From Exophiala sp. HKRS030 (lineage: Eukaryota > Ascomycota > Eurotiomycetes > Chaetothyriales > Herpotrichiellaceae), in NCBI GenBank assembly GCA_023897205.1, contig JAHWDD010000033.1:248001-312000 (forward strand): DNA of 64,000 bases. The letters are read 5' to 3'. The position numbers were made by a program, and so were the translations under genes. The notes below the pieces were generated by a model. That model did not search any database and was not told where the DNA came from. It saw only the letters and a list, made by a program, of their open reading frames with translations. Shown one piece after another: positions 47,601 through 58,647 of the stretch (within the stretch, counting starts at the first letter, position 1; every line of letters begins with the position of its first letter).

Positions 47601-47893
47601 ATATCGACATCAAAAGAGTTTGGGTCGTAAGCGACCTCCGGCTCTTCACCATAACCTGGAACTTCATTAACTTTATTGGTAGAGGGTTCCGCTGTTGCTG
47701 TGGCGGGAACTGTCTGGGCGGCAACATTGTTGGAAGTGGTAGGCTCATCGCCATCATAACTGTGAATGATTAGTGATTATTCCAGTGTGACTGGTTTGCA
47801 GCTCTCTCCTGCATCGAAAGGCCTGTTTCAGAATATCAGGGCAACTTACAGATCGGCGAAGAGATCTTCTTCGACATCATCTGGTTCCGTCAT
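44675..47893 (-). CDS. hrp1: Hrp1/Nab4-type RNA-binding protein (cleavage factor IB, hnRNP)
   Basis: Two-RRM protein for mRNA 3'-end formation and export. Five exons: 47850-47893, 47490-47759, 46145-46185 (41 nt), 45881-46044 and 44675-45766; all phases agree and give 536 residues. It starts MTEPDDVEEDLFADLYDGDE with an acidic N-terminus. RRM1 is split over three exons: KMFIGGLNWETTD (RNP2), QSLHDYFSQFGEV, RGFGFLTF (RNP1). RRM2 has KIFVGGVSQEATEEDFEGFF and RGFGFVTF. An RGG-like stretch and a Met/Gln/Asn-rich prion-like tail follow, ending in FRGGRGRFHPYGR. The intron at 46186-47489 is 1304 nt, ten times the local norm, and it precedes the 41-nt exon that carries RNP2. Confidence 0.95.
46186..47489 (-). 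other. Unusually long intron (1304 nt) in HRP1
   Basis: Donor GTAAGT at 47489 and acceptor AAATAG at 46186 are needed to join KEDG to KMFIGG in phase. The intron holds a short tandem of CTCTG units (46857-46876) and no supported gene. Its length leaves room for regulated splicing or a nested transcript. Confidence 0.8.
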
Positions 47894-49077
47894 CTTGAGT
47901 GCCAAAGACTAGCAAAGGGAGATTTATAGGAAAGATTAGGTAAATATATTGGCAGGGAGACACGGCCGAGACGCAGAGGTCGACGCTGCAGTAGATCGAT
48001 GTGCGGATCGAAGGATCTCACAAACAGGCGTTGGGACAAATGTCCTTTTGGAAACCGAATCAGAACTCCTTCGCGATCGTATTGCACTCGAGAACGGGAG
48101 AAGCAAGGATGTGCAAAATTGGGTACCCAGAAAAGGCGTCGGGCATGAAGAGAACAGGTTCGTTCGCGACAGGGAGGTGAGGTTGAAGTCGCTCGAGTCA
48201 AGATGGTCGAAGGGACGCACCAGCACAGCACACGAGTTAGACGACGAAAGCGGAAGGCTTGGCGTCAACTAGTTGAAGCGAACTAAGCGGCCGCCTGCGA
48301 CACTGGGCAAAGGGTTTCACTAAGTACATAAGTACCTAACTAGTTGAAAGGTTATAGCGCCTATTAGGTCCCAAGGCAACTATTAAGGTGCCTGATAACT
48401 GCCTGAGAGGTGCCTGGGACTTGCCTCACCAGCTACCGCCTCGTGCCTATTCCGCCTCAGGCGTAGGCTCAGAACCTCCTGACTTCTGACTCGAGGGCAC
48501 CTAGGCTCGCACATGACTGATCCCTCTCATGCCCTTCCTAGGTACTCCCGCCTCCCCATCGACAGGCACAACCAATCCAATGCTATTATCCTTACCCAAT
48601 TCCTCCCCACGCAGACAGCACCTGATGTGATCCGCGTTCTCGACCAGAATCCCTGTATTCGAAAACACCGCTATTTCAACTGACACTCTGTTGTTGTCAA
48701 ACCCGAGCATGCAGATTGCGAAGCATATTCAGCAGCATGTCCTCCGCATATCATAGACAAAGGTCCAGTAGTAGCGAGCTGCCATACAACCACAACTTCA
48801 CAACATAGCCACTGCCCCTCCACCGAGCCCTCGTTATGGCTCAAAAGAAGAATCAGAACCAGGTACATCATCCGCCATCAGCTACGCAACTTGCTATATC
48901 TAACGTTCGCATAGGAAATGGTCCAGGTCGGTTCGTTTTCTCTGCCACGTTAATTCGACATTTTGAAATGTTCTGTGGATTGCCCTTGTACTGACATTAT
49001 CCTGAATTAGATCGAACAGAGTATGTATGTCCGGCTGTGGCCTGCTCGTCAAGTACTCCAGTCTGACTCTATCCTAG
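47894..49077. other. Divergent region HRP1/GYP1, including unresolved GYP1 5' exons
   Basis: Holds the HRP1 promoter and the start of GYP1. A near copy of the TAACTAGTTA motif lies at 48337-48346 among CTAAGTAC/GTACCTAAC words. A candidate short first exon begins at ATG 48836 (MAQKKNQNQ, followed by a GTACAT donor), but its phase does not reach the firm GYP1 exon. Confidence 0.45.
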
Positions 49078-50978
49078 GCGGCCAAGTTCTCCTTTCTGGA
49101 GAAGTCGTTCTTCCAATTCCTCTCGCCAGCCTTCTGGGAAGTCAAACAAGATCATCGGCGCCTCATACTCTCACGCTGATATGCTGAAGTTTGATTCCTT
49201 GTGAGTTACACGACGGACTTCAATAACCATAGCTGAGGTGAATGCCACAGATCATTGGGATCAAACTCCACGTCCAGGCCTCGTACGCCCCCAACATCGT
49301 CGGCAAGACAGGCGCAGACTCCACCCTCAGAACGTACAAGTTTCCAATCGCCCGAACGAAGACCTTACCCAGTCTATACCGCGTCCACTTTGAGCAACAA
49401 CGGCTGGGAAGTCTTAGGAGGCAGTGATGGTGAAGGTGACGAAGATGAGCTAGTATATGACGATGAGGAAGACGAATTTGGGCTCCCGAGCCTGTCGAGT
49501 ATGCGCCGAAAACGCAGTATCAGAAACAGAAATCTCAAAGGTCATCAGGTTCACTATCCTAGCCTGACACATACGTCCTCAGCACCTGCGATAGCCTCGT
49601 CTGGTTTGGACCGTGTCAGGTCGAGTAGCTTTGATATCGCTGAAGAACGAAACCCACTGTCCTACCCCAGCGCCAAGAAGGGCGACGGAAAGATCCTAAG
49701 ACCTCAATATAAAGACATTTTGAGAGATCCGGCAAACTCTCTCCATCTCATCAACCATCCGGTTTTACCACCTAATGCTTCTCCGAAAGAAAGCGAAGCC
49801 CATTCCACCCGCATATCGCGGATCAACAAGTTCAAACGCATTCTGCAAAATAGTTCTGTGTCGCTACCTGATTTACGAGCAGCAGCTTGGTCTGGCATTC
49901 CGGAAGAGGTGCGTGCTATCACGTGGCAACTCCTGCTAGGTCATCTACCTACCAATAGCGAGCGACGAGTTGCGACTCTAGAACGTAAACGAAAAGAATA
50001 TCTGGACGCCGTACGAGCAGCATTCAATACAAGTACCACAACGGACCGAAATGGATCGCAGACTGGACTAGCAAATCTAGCATCGCGGTCACCCTTGGTG
50101 ACGCCCGCAAAAAGACGCGGTCTGGACGAGGCTGTTTGGCATCAGGTTAGCATCGATGTGCCGCGTACAAATCCTCATATACCCTTATACGCCTTCGAAG
50201 CGACACAACGATCATTAGAACGAATTTTGTATGTTTGGGCGATTCGACACCCTGCCAGCGGCTATGTTCAAGGCATCAACGATCTCGCAACCCCCTTCTG
50301 GCAAGTTTTCCTCGGTACCTATATAACGGATTTAAACATCGAGTCAGGAATGGACCCTGGTCAGCTGCCTCGGCCCGTTTTGGATGCGGTCGAAGCAGAT
50401 ACATTTTGGTGCTTAACCAAATTACTGGACGGTATTCAGGACAATTATATCGTGGCACAACCAGGAATACATCGTCAGGTCGCGGCCTTACGTGACCTGA
50501 CAACGAGAATAGACGGCGCTCTCGCGAAACATTTCGAAAGTGAGCATGTGGAATACATGCAATTCAGTTTTCGGTGGATGAATTGTTTGTTAATGCGAGA
50601 GTTGAGCATTCAGAATGTGATTCGAATGTGGGATACCTACATGGTAAGTCCAAGGCCCAGGTTATTTCTACCACGGATTGAGCTTAGTCAAGATGCTGAC
50701 GCCCTTTTTCGCAGGCCGAAGAAAACGGGTTTTCACAATTCCATTTGTATGTTTGCGCGGCATTTCTTGTGAAGTGGAGCGAGCAGCTCTTGAAAATGAA
50801 CTTCCAAGAGATCCTCATGTTCTTACAAGCACTGCCTACTCGTGGCTGGACAGAGAAGGATATCGAGCTGTTACTTTCCGAAGCCTTCATCTGGCAAAGT
50901 CTATTCAGAGGGTCCAGAGCACACCTGAAAACCACGGATAGCAGGGTTCCTATGGGCAGTCTTGGGCCAGCTGGGTGA
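49078..50978 (+). CDS. gyp1: Rab GTPase-activating protein Gyp1 (TBC domain); 5' end unresolved
   Basis: Gyp1 stimulates GTP hydrolysis by Golgi and endosomal Rabs. Firm exons are 49078-49200, 49251-50643 and 50715-50978, with introns of 50 and 71 nt. The first firm exon codes RPSSPFWRSRSSNSSRQPSG, then IIGASYSHADMLKFDSL, the usual fungal Gyp1 N-terminal region. The TBC domain starts LPDLRAAAWSGIPEEVRAIT. The arginine-finger motif is VSIDVPRTNPHIPL and the glutamine finger YVQGINDLATPFW, both intact, so it should be an active GAP. The last splice joins RMWDTYM to AEENGFSQFHLYVCAAFL. No in-frame ATG lies in the first firm exon before RPSS, so at least one short upstream exon is missing. Confidence 0.9.
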
Positions 50979-51920
50979 TGCAGTTTGGGAAGGTACCTGG
51001 TGATGATTGTTTCAAGGGTGACTGGGTTACAGCCCTGTTCGGTCTTTTCGGTTCGTTGGAAGCTCACAAGGCGAACGGCACAGAACCTGTTCGTGTGTCT
51101 CATAGACTGGCGAATGTTTGCAGATGGCCGTAACCCGATCCTTATCATGGGTTTCTTCACGTGCAGTCTGTGGTAATGGCTGTGGCCATACGAACGTAGA
51201 CCAAACACTTGAGATTTCAAGCATGGCCACATAGTGAGGCAGGGAAATGCACACAGGAACTATACTGCGCACCTTGGGTGTTACCAGCGGTGACGCTTGA
51301 AAGATCCCCCTACTTCTACCATGTCGATCGATCTTGGGATTTCATCCTGCACGATCGATATCCGTCAAGGTTGAGTGTGGTCTCGTCAGGTACCGACAGA
51401 GGTAGCACCATATGATTGGACAGGAGTCGACCCTCCGCTCGGCAGAAAGACAAAAGCGCTGATGTCATTGCAAGAAGGATTTCTGGATCATAATCTGGGG
51501 AAAGGAGCAAACCGTCGACTCAACGAGCGCCCCTAGCAAGCCAGGTGTTTACCGTGATGAAGTAAACTTTGGAATCATGATGCTGTCATTCTTCTCATTC
51601 TGTCACTGGAGTCGATGAATCATTGCATCGACTCTAGACAGTAAGGCTCTGACTAGTCTGCAGGTCTCACACAATCCTCTTGTTGACGATTGCTCCGCGA
51701 TCGACTGCGCACATCCCATCGTCCGTTTCAGCAAAGTGACGTGCTGCAGTGGTCCCCACCGGTAACTCTGTCCGTGGCCATAAGTTGTTGTTGGTCTAAT
51801 GGCACAGATGTCAAGAGACGATGATAGAGGGGAAGCAGGACATGACGAGGTGTGTCAATTCTTTTTCTGTTCCGACCATTCTATCTGGCATTGTGTCAAC
51901 CAATCTTCTCCCTGTCCCTC
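50979..51920. other. Intergenic 940 nt
   Basis: GYP1 3' flank and upstream region of the GFA-family gene. A CT-rich leader (51850-51960) precedes the latter. No tRNA or gene is supported. Confidence 0.45.
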
Positions 51921-52818
51921 ATGTGCACACGACCATTTCCTCGACATTTCCTCGAGCATTCAAAGCGATACCTGAATATCTCGCAACCTCGGCTGTTCAC
52001 TTGCACCACAGCCCGAGCGTTTCCTGGCTATCCATCTGTTCGTTCCAATCAACAGAGGACCAAATTTACCATGACTGGAAAACAAGAAGCTCACCAATAT
52101 CAGGCCGGAGACAGCACACACAGAAAGGAGGATGAGTGGAAGCACCGAGAACCCTACCGAATCCATGATCCAGCTGAAAATTTCGAGGTAAAATGGGAGG
52201 GTGAATGCCATTGTGGAAGAGTTCAGTATCAACTCAGTCGAGAGAAGCCACTGGCAGCAAAGTATTGCCATTGCACAACTTGTCAAAGATTACATGGAGT
52301 AAGTTTGTCGATGTTGATATTGAGGACTTGGGTTGACGAAAGCATAGGCCCCCTTTCAGTGGGCTGCGATCTTCCACAAGTCGGACATCAACTTCACCTC
52401 TGGCCATCATGACCTAGGCTGGTATGATCCAACCAACAAAGACACCTCACACCATCTCCCATGCAAAGTTTCTTGTGCCTATTGTCGATCGCCCATTATG
52501 GACGAAGGCCGCAACATGATCCTCCTGTTCCCGCCTCTAATCAAGAACATCAACACCAAGAAGGGAAGAGAAGCTTTCAAGCCAACCTGCCACATGTTCT
52601 ATCCTCAACGGGTTGCCGAATTCCGAGGGGATGGTATTGTCAAGTGGAAGGGTCTAGACAACAACAGCGATATGATTGATGACGATGAAAAAGTATTAGT
52701 CAAGTTCGAGGAGGGAATGAAAGACAAAGATATGGACGAGAAGAAGAGGAAACATGTCGAATTGAACGAGGAAGACGAGGTCGTTGGCACAAAGACCTCG
52801 AAGAATGGATCAAAGTGA
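51921..52818 (+). CDS. GFA/CENP-V family zinc protein (glutathione-dependent formaldehyde-activating-like), two candidate starts
   Basis: Exons 51921-52298 (or from ATG 52071) and 52348-52818 around a 49-nt intron. The short form has 232 residues and the long form 282. The GFA fold is shown by zinc-binding Cys sets: GECHCGRVQYQLS, KYCHCTTCQRLHG, and CAYCRSPIMDEGRN. The splice joins LHG to APFQWAAIFH. The C-terminal 60 residues are acidic/lysine-rich and lie outside the fold. The extra 50 residues of the long form (MCTRPFPRHFLEHSKRYLNI onward) are Arg-rich without acidic runs, as in a mitochondrial presequence. The substrate is unknown; many GFA-like proteins do not act on S-hydroxymethylglutathione. 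Confidence 0.85.
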
Positions 52819-53748
52819 AAATGTGACACTGGGTTTACGGTGCACATGATATAATTAGCCTTGAAGGAGATCTTTACCCTCGAAACGAGATTTTTGAGAC
52901 TGTACAAGCAGAAGTCATCTTCCGGGCAGAAGCATCAAGGCCAAGAGAAATTGGGTTGAGCGACTGAATGCATCGGTATCTCGTGATTCATAAGGTGGCT
53001 TCCTCACATTATGCTCCGTCGACCTCGAGACTTAGAGGTCTGGGCTCTAGCTGGCTTGATAGTTTGTCGTTGGGAGAAATAGAAGGCAATTGACCATTTG
53101 CACACTCGGCGATAGATCAAGTGTACTTAGGTACTTTTGCAATTAACTTCCACGTACAATTAAGCAGCTGAAGTCGATATCGGAACAATGTGCTGAGTAG
53201 GGGATCAGGGGTTCTTAATAAATAGATGAATTAGTTAAAGCACTTAAGGAGGACATGATCTGTCGTTCCAGGTGGGCATATGGGGCGTCTAGGCGCCTTT
53301 GCACCCGAGACACCCAGCTAAGTTAGCACCTAAGTTAGCCAACTAAGTTTAGTTAAGCAGTTACTCTACAGCTAAGGGGCGTCCTTACGCTCTCGCCCCG
53401 CCTGTCTCGGGCGCCCCTAAACAGACAAAAGTCAACTCCAGGCTGAGTCGTAGCCTTGTCAGCAACTGGCAACGGGCAGCTGCGCTTGATCTGCTCAGCA
53501 CCAACATCTATCTGTTTGCGTCTACCAGAACCACCGCACTTCATCGCATCCCAACTGTCGCATCCATCTATTCTCTACAACAACTAATCATAATCATCAT
53601 TGACTGTGCTGTGGCTTCTCAAAACATCATGTGCTCACCCTGAGCAGTCCACTTCTGATTCATCTGGACTGGATGAAGAAGGCTCCTTTCCCTGCATCGC
53701 CCTGGATGCGCTCGAGGCATTGTCTATCCCACATTTGACTGCGACATC
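52819..53748. other. Intergenic 930 nt with CTAAGTTAG-type words
   Basis: Between the GFA-like gene and HFI1. It carries repeated CTAAGTTAGC/TTAGCC units at 53310-53360 and AGTACTTAGGTAC-like words near 53120. The HFI1 promoter should be here. Confidence 0.5.
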
Positions 53749-55111
53749 ATGGCTTCCTTCGACGACACCTTTAATCCCGCCAGTCTCACTCGCTCCGACA
53801 CTATCATATCATCCTCTGGTGCGACCAAACTCGTCCCTGGTTCTGCAACCAAACCCGCCAAAACCACTCAGAGTTATCCACGCATCGACCTTGAACCCCT
53901 CTACGGCGAGCTGAAATCTTTAATTGGTCACAACTGGGATATCTACTACGACGCCCTCACCCGGTTTATTCGAGGTACGTTGGTGGCTGATAACATTCCC
54001 TGTGTACTGATCGAAAGCGAGAAATGCTAACAAACCTCCATCAGGCGAGTTGAATGCTCGAGAGTTTGGCGACCAGTGCGATGTCTTTATTTACGCAACT
54101 CCACAGAGCGAACATGCTCACAATTCCCTGATCCTCGCCGTCTTGTGCAATACCAGCAGAGACTCTCCAGAGCCTGGCCTCGCAGCATGGGTCAGCGCCA
54201 CCACGGACAAAGTCAGCCTCGCTGCAACATCTAAGCCTGCTATCACCAGCGATGCCGCAGAACAAAGACTAAAGTCTGAAGTCATGGCACTTCCGCCACG
54301 AGATAGACGACGGCTCAAAGCTGTTGCAAACGACAAGGCCGACGAGGAGGCTGCCGCGCGCAAGAACCCCTACGAAGACTATTTCCTTGCTGGTCGGATC
54401 AAGGCTCCCGAAGCACCCACCGGCGCGGCTGCTGGACTGACCAAAACCAACTGGGATTTGGAGATCAGAAAAAGATATTTGCAGCCTTTGTTTGCTGATA
54501 CACTAGAGTTCCCCGACACTGCCACCATACACGCGCGTATAGTGCCAATTTGCTATGAGGAATCTGTCGCCCAGGGCTGCTCCATCCAATGTGCTGAGCT
54601 TGTCGGGTTAGCCTCTGAAATATTCCTGAAGACGATCCTCGCAGAAGTATTCAATCGTACTCGGTCAAATGGACCGCGATATGAGAACAGTCCCGCCGAA
54701 GGAATCTTGACCACACCCTACAAGAAACGTGTAGCGCGGGAAGAGGCAGAGTTCAAGGCTGGCAGATTACGGAAATCTCGTGACGATGATCTTCTGCCAT
54801 GTGAAGCTCAGGAGGCCTACGCAAGGCGGCCACTGGGCATGACTGATCTTCAACTCTCGAGTCAAGTTGGACCGTCACCATGGAATGCAAATCCACTGAC
54901 TGGCTTTTCCATCACCAACGCTTCGGCTGGTTATGACTATGATGAATGGGTCGCAGACCAAGATCAGGTCATAACCAATGGTCACATCGATCCCCTTGAC
55001 GATCCCATGGACGTTGACGGAGCCGAGAATTATGGATGGGAAGGGGCTGGGATCCTATCGAGACCGGGACTGGATTCGGTGTTGGCTGACTGCTTGTCTA
55101 TCCCCGTTTGA
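53749..55111 (+). CDS. hfi1: Hfi1/Ada1, SAGA complex core subunit
   Basis: Histone-fold subunit of the SAGA coactivator core. Exons 53749-53974 and 54045-55111, with a 70-nt intron (donor GTACGT, branch GCTAAC), give 430 residues. The start is MASFDDTFNPASLTRSDTII. The SAGA-Tad1 region has RIDLEPLYGELKSLIGHNWD, then YYDALTRFIRG joined by splicing to ELNAREFGDQCDVFI. Central PPRDRRRLKAV and KNPYEDYFLAGRIKAPE segments are typical. The histone-fold-like helices lie around CAELVGLASEIFLKTILAEV (about 245-270). The C-terminus is acidic. The assignment rests on this order of segments. Confidence 0.88.
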
Positions 55112-55989
55112 GGTTATGAAGAGAACCCACCTGCCATTGCTGTGTCATCTTACGCTTTACATGCTCTACCAGTATCGGCTCCTTGTCGGCGGCGCATTGG
55201 TTCTCACACGAGTCCTTTGCTCCAAACATCTCCACCAGGCCACATAAAAATCAGATTTGTGCAAGGACATTTATTGTGCGCTGAGAACTGCAACCTTCGG
55301 TGGGATACACTGTGAGATTAGGACAACCGGCTGTCCTCTGTTTTGAACATGTTTCGAGCCATGAGACAGAGAAGCCAAGGCACACTTTGAACGCTCGGTA
55401 TTCGTCTGACCTGACAGGATCTGGACGACATCGCCCGCGTTCTGAATTCTTCACAAAGAAATCAGTGCAGCGTCAACGAGCAATCTCGCAGCGACCATCT
55501 ATGCTGCTAAGCATCTTGGTGAGAGTCAAGCTTGAAGTCGACCTTGTCCACTGGAACTTTCCTCGTCAAAGCTGTTTTCGCAAGATGTATACGATCATTG
55601 AAGTCTACGCCGTGACACGCAGCCTTATTAGAAGTCCCCAGAATCTCATCCTGATTGCGCCTGATTGTGGCGCTCATGCAGGATGTGGGGATCGGAGTTG
55701 GGAGCACTGGATCTGGGTTTTCGCTCCAAATGATCCACCCAAACAAACTATAGATGGAGATGTCCGTCCTCGAGACGCAACAGCAGAAATGCATATGAAA
55801 TCAAAGCTTGGGTAGAAGGCGCAATGCGGTATCGAACAGTATAAGAGAGGCTTGTCGCCGTTGGCAAAAGCTTGCAGACCTATGACCTCTTCTGTACTGG
55901 CTTCTTGATCCAAGGCTCCGGGTTGCATTGATCATTGATAGATCGCCCATCCCTACATTTGCGGGACAAACATCATAGTCGGATTCACG
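55112..55989. other. Intergenic 878 nt
   Basis: HFI1 3' flank and upstream of the agmatinase gene. An open frame of about 170 codons at 55300-55815 on the plus strand overlaps an antisense one of similar length and has no domain or codon pattern of a gene. Confidence 0.5.
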
Positions 55990-57188
55990 ATGTTATACGC
56001 AAGTTCCTGGTCCAGGTTTCTTCTCTATCTCGTCGCCTTCTCACCCTCCTACCTAGTACAGAGCCACGACCATGGTTCCACGCTGGAAAGTATCAATATT
56101 GGACCAAATTATCTCCATCCGTTAGAAGATCTTGACAAAGATCTTCCATTCTCGCAACCCGTAACATTTGCACATCTCCCATGGCAGCGTTGCTTCTCAG
56201 CCTCCCATGCACAGCCTCTTGATATTGCAATTGTGGGATTTCCGTATGACACTTCGACTTCGTATCGCCCCGGCGCCCGCTTTGGACCTCGTGGCATCCG
56301 ATCAGCCAGTTCTCGTGAGAAAAAGGGCCGCTCCTTCAACACCGTTTGGGATGTTGATCCTTTGACGGCAGGAAACCTGTCAATCGTGGATTGTGGCGAC
56401 ATCCCGATCACTCCGTTCGATGCCAAGCATGCATTTGTGCAAATGGAGCAAGGATATCGCCAGATTCTTTTTCACAACACCACTTCAGCTTCCGGACATA
56501 CATGGCCAAATCCAAGGATCCTTAGTCTTGGTGGTGATCATTCCATTGTATTGCCAATCTTGCGAAGTCTGAAGGAGGTCTACGGCCCTATCAGCGTTAT
56601 CCACCTTGACTCTCACTTAGACACCTGGGACCCCTATGCGGGCTACACCGGTATTGTCAGCGAACAAAGCGCAATCACACACGGTACATTCTTCTGGCAC
56701 GCGGCGCGCGAGGGGCCATCTCTAAAGGGACAAGCGTTCATGGAGGGCTACGTACCAAGCTCTTCAGCCCTAACGACTATGTAATTGATCGCGATGTGGT
56801 CGGCTTCACTCTCATTGAAGCACACGAGATCGATGAAATCGGTATTTCGGGTATCATTGAGCGAGTACGAAAGACCGTTGGCGACACACCAGTCTATTTG
56901 AGCATCGACATTGACGTGCTCGACCCAAGCATCGCACCAGCGACCGGAACTCCCGAGAGCGGCGGCTGGACCACTCGCGAGGTCAAGAGATTCATCAAAG
57001 GGCTTGAGGGAATCAGGCTTGTCGGCGCCGACGTTGTCGAGGTGTCGCCGCCCTACGACACCGTTGCAGAAGTGACAAGCATCGCGGCGAGTGACTTACT
57101 CGTGGATATTCTGGCCTTGATGGTGAAGGACTCGGTCGGTCAGCTTGCTGGGAAGAAAGGAGGAAAGGGGTTGAAGGACGAGTTATGA
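55990..57188 (+). CDS. Secretory-pathway agmatinase/ureohydrolase with KDEL C-terminus, 1-nt frameshift
   Basis: Arginase-superfamily enzyme; agmatinase splits agmatine into putrescine and urea. The N-terminus [20 protein letters not shown] is a signal peptide or anchor. Manganese ligands are in [22 protein letters not shown] and [20 protein letters not shown], all intact. The frame breaks at the G run 56712-56715: before it [12 protein letters not shown], after it [17 protein letters not shown] in the next frame. One added G gives 399 residues. The protein ends GKGLKDEL, an exact KDEL-type ER-retrieval signal, in the correct frame. Fungal secretory agmatinases exist; a KDEL ending is unusual to me. 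Specificity for agmatine over other guanidino substrates is not proven. Confidence 0.87.
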
Positions 57189-57636
57189 AGCGAGACAAAG
57201 GGGAAGGCTGTTATGGAAACTATGTGGGAAGACCTGTCGTTTTTCTCCGTCAAGACAAGCCCGACTTCCAGTCGTTTGGAGATGGGTATGAGTAACTCTA
57301 CATGATTGGTCTTCCGAGGCAGAAAAACCCAAGACTACTTCGGTCCTTGACGACGACCGGATCCGCTATGTGATGATTGATTGATTGATCGATTGACTTG
57401 TTGATTGAGTAAATGAATAATTTTTGGCCTCTTGATCTTAAAGTCTCTACTCCTACTGCATGATCTCCATTCTTGCAGGTTATGAACAACCTCTTTCTAT
57501 ATAATCTGCTATGTTCAAGCATTCCGTAACTCCACACAACACCGCACCCTCAGAAATGGGCGGTGTTTTCCGCATGGCGTTGAAACCACCGTAGGTTCCA
57601 CCCGCGACGGGCTTCAGTCGCTAAATCGAAACGGGT
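57189..57636. other. Convergent spacer with GATT microsatellite
   Basis: 448 nt between the convergent agmatinase and deformylase genes. A GATT/GATC tetranucleotide repeat lies at about 57375-57396. Confidence 0.6.
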
Positions 57637-58647
57637 TCAATTGAACACGACGGTCTTGGTCCCATTCAGGAAAACCCTCTTCTCGCTCCACCACTTGACG
57701 GCCGCGCCGAGAACTTGACTCTCGACATTGCTTCCTTCGTCGACCAACTCCTTGGGCGTCATGTTGTGGTCGACGCGCGCGACGCGCTGTTCGATGATGG
57801 GGCCTTCGTCGAGATCCGCTGTCACGAAGTGCGCCGTGGCGCCGATGATCTTGACGCCGCGCTCGTATGCCTGATGGTAGGGCTTGGCGCCCTTGAAGCT
57901 CGGCAGGAATGAGTGGTGGATGTTGATGATCTTGCCGGACATGGCAGAGCAGAGGTTCGGTGAGAGAACTTGCATGTAGCGAGCGAGTACGATTAGTTCG
58001 ATGTCGTGCTGCTTGATCAGGTCGAGGATCTGGGTTTCTTGTGTCTGTTTCGTGTCTTTGGTCACTGGCAGGTGGTGGAAGGCGATGTTGTATGATTTGG
58101 CCAGCGGTTCGAAGTCTGGGTGATTTGAGATGATCAGCGGGATGTCGATCGCCAGCTGGCCCGTTTTCTGCCGGAAGAGCAGGTCGTTCAAGCAATGGCC
58201 GATCTTGGACACCATGATTAGTACTTTCGGCTTGGACGCTACCGGTCGCAGCTCATAGTCCATCTTCAGGTCGTTGGCAAGCTCGGTGAATGCTGGAGTC
58301 AGGAAGTCTGTCCCGCTCTCCGGTGCTGGGCCAAAGTGCACGCGCATGAAGAATTTTTCCGACGTCCGGTCGGAGAACTGTTGCAAATCCAAGATGTTCA
58401 GGTTGTTCTGGGCGAAGATTCCAGTCACAGCATGGATGATACCGGGTTTGTCCGGGCATGATAGTGTCAGATAGTGGTCGTTCGCCATCTTGACTTCGAC
58501 CTGCTTGGAATTGCTGGTACTGGCTTTCTTGGTGCTGAAGCGTTTTGATTGTTGGAGCGGCTTGATGGCTGAGAAAATGGAGGTGGGTCGAGTCAGCTGC
58601 TGGGAAACTTGACTTGTATGTCTAAAGATCCTCAGAGTGTTGATCAT
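57637..58647 (-). CDS. Formyltetrahydrofolate deformylase (PurU family), probable mitochondrial presequence
   Basis: Hydrolyses 10-formyl-THF to THF and formate. One exon, ATG 58647, 336 residues. Residues 1-50 (MINTLRIFRHTSQVSQQLTR onward) are basic and Ser/Thr-rich, like a mitochondrial presequence. An internal ATG at 58488 (MANDHYLTLSCPDKPG) would start exactly at the ACT domain. The ACT domain covers about 54-135. The formyltransferase-like domain has KIGHCLNDLLFR, LARYMQVLSP, the catalytic IINIHHSFLPSFKGAKPYHQ, and IGATAHFVTADLDEGPII, with the Asn, His and Asp expected for the hydrolase. Bacterial PurU is about 280 residues, matching the form without the presequence. Confidence 0.93.
   Translation of the reverse strand: MINTLRIFRHTSQVSQQLTRPTSIFSAIKPLQQSKRFSTKKASTSNSKQVEVKMANDHYLTLSCPDKPGIIHAVTGIFAQNNLNILDLQQFSDRTSEKFFMRVHFGPAPESGTDFLTPAFTELANDLKMDYELRPVASKPKVLIMVSKIGHCLNDLLFRQKTGQLAIDIPLIISNHPDFEPLAKSYNIAFHHLPVTKDTKQTQETQILDLIKQHDIELIVLARYMQVLSPNLCSAMSGKIINIHHSFLPSFKGAKPYHQAYERGVKIIGATAHFVTADLDEGPIIEQRVARVDHNMTPKELVDEGSNVESQVLGAAVKWWSEKRVFLNGTKTVVFN

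Noticed and set aside
51765..51840. tRNA-like segment (TGGTCTAATGGCACAG)
   Set aside because: No matching T-loop, acceptor stem or anticodon arm could be folded by eye.
55300..55815. Plus-strand 171-codon frame between HFI1 and the agmatinase
   Set aside because: Overlapped by antisense frames of similar length, mixed composition, no domain, and located in expected UTR/promoter space.
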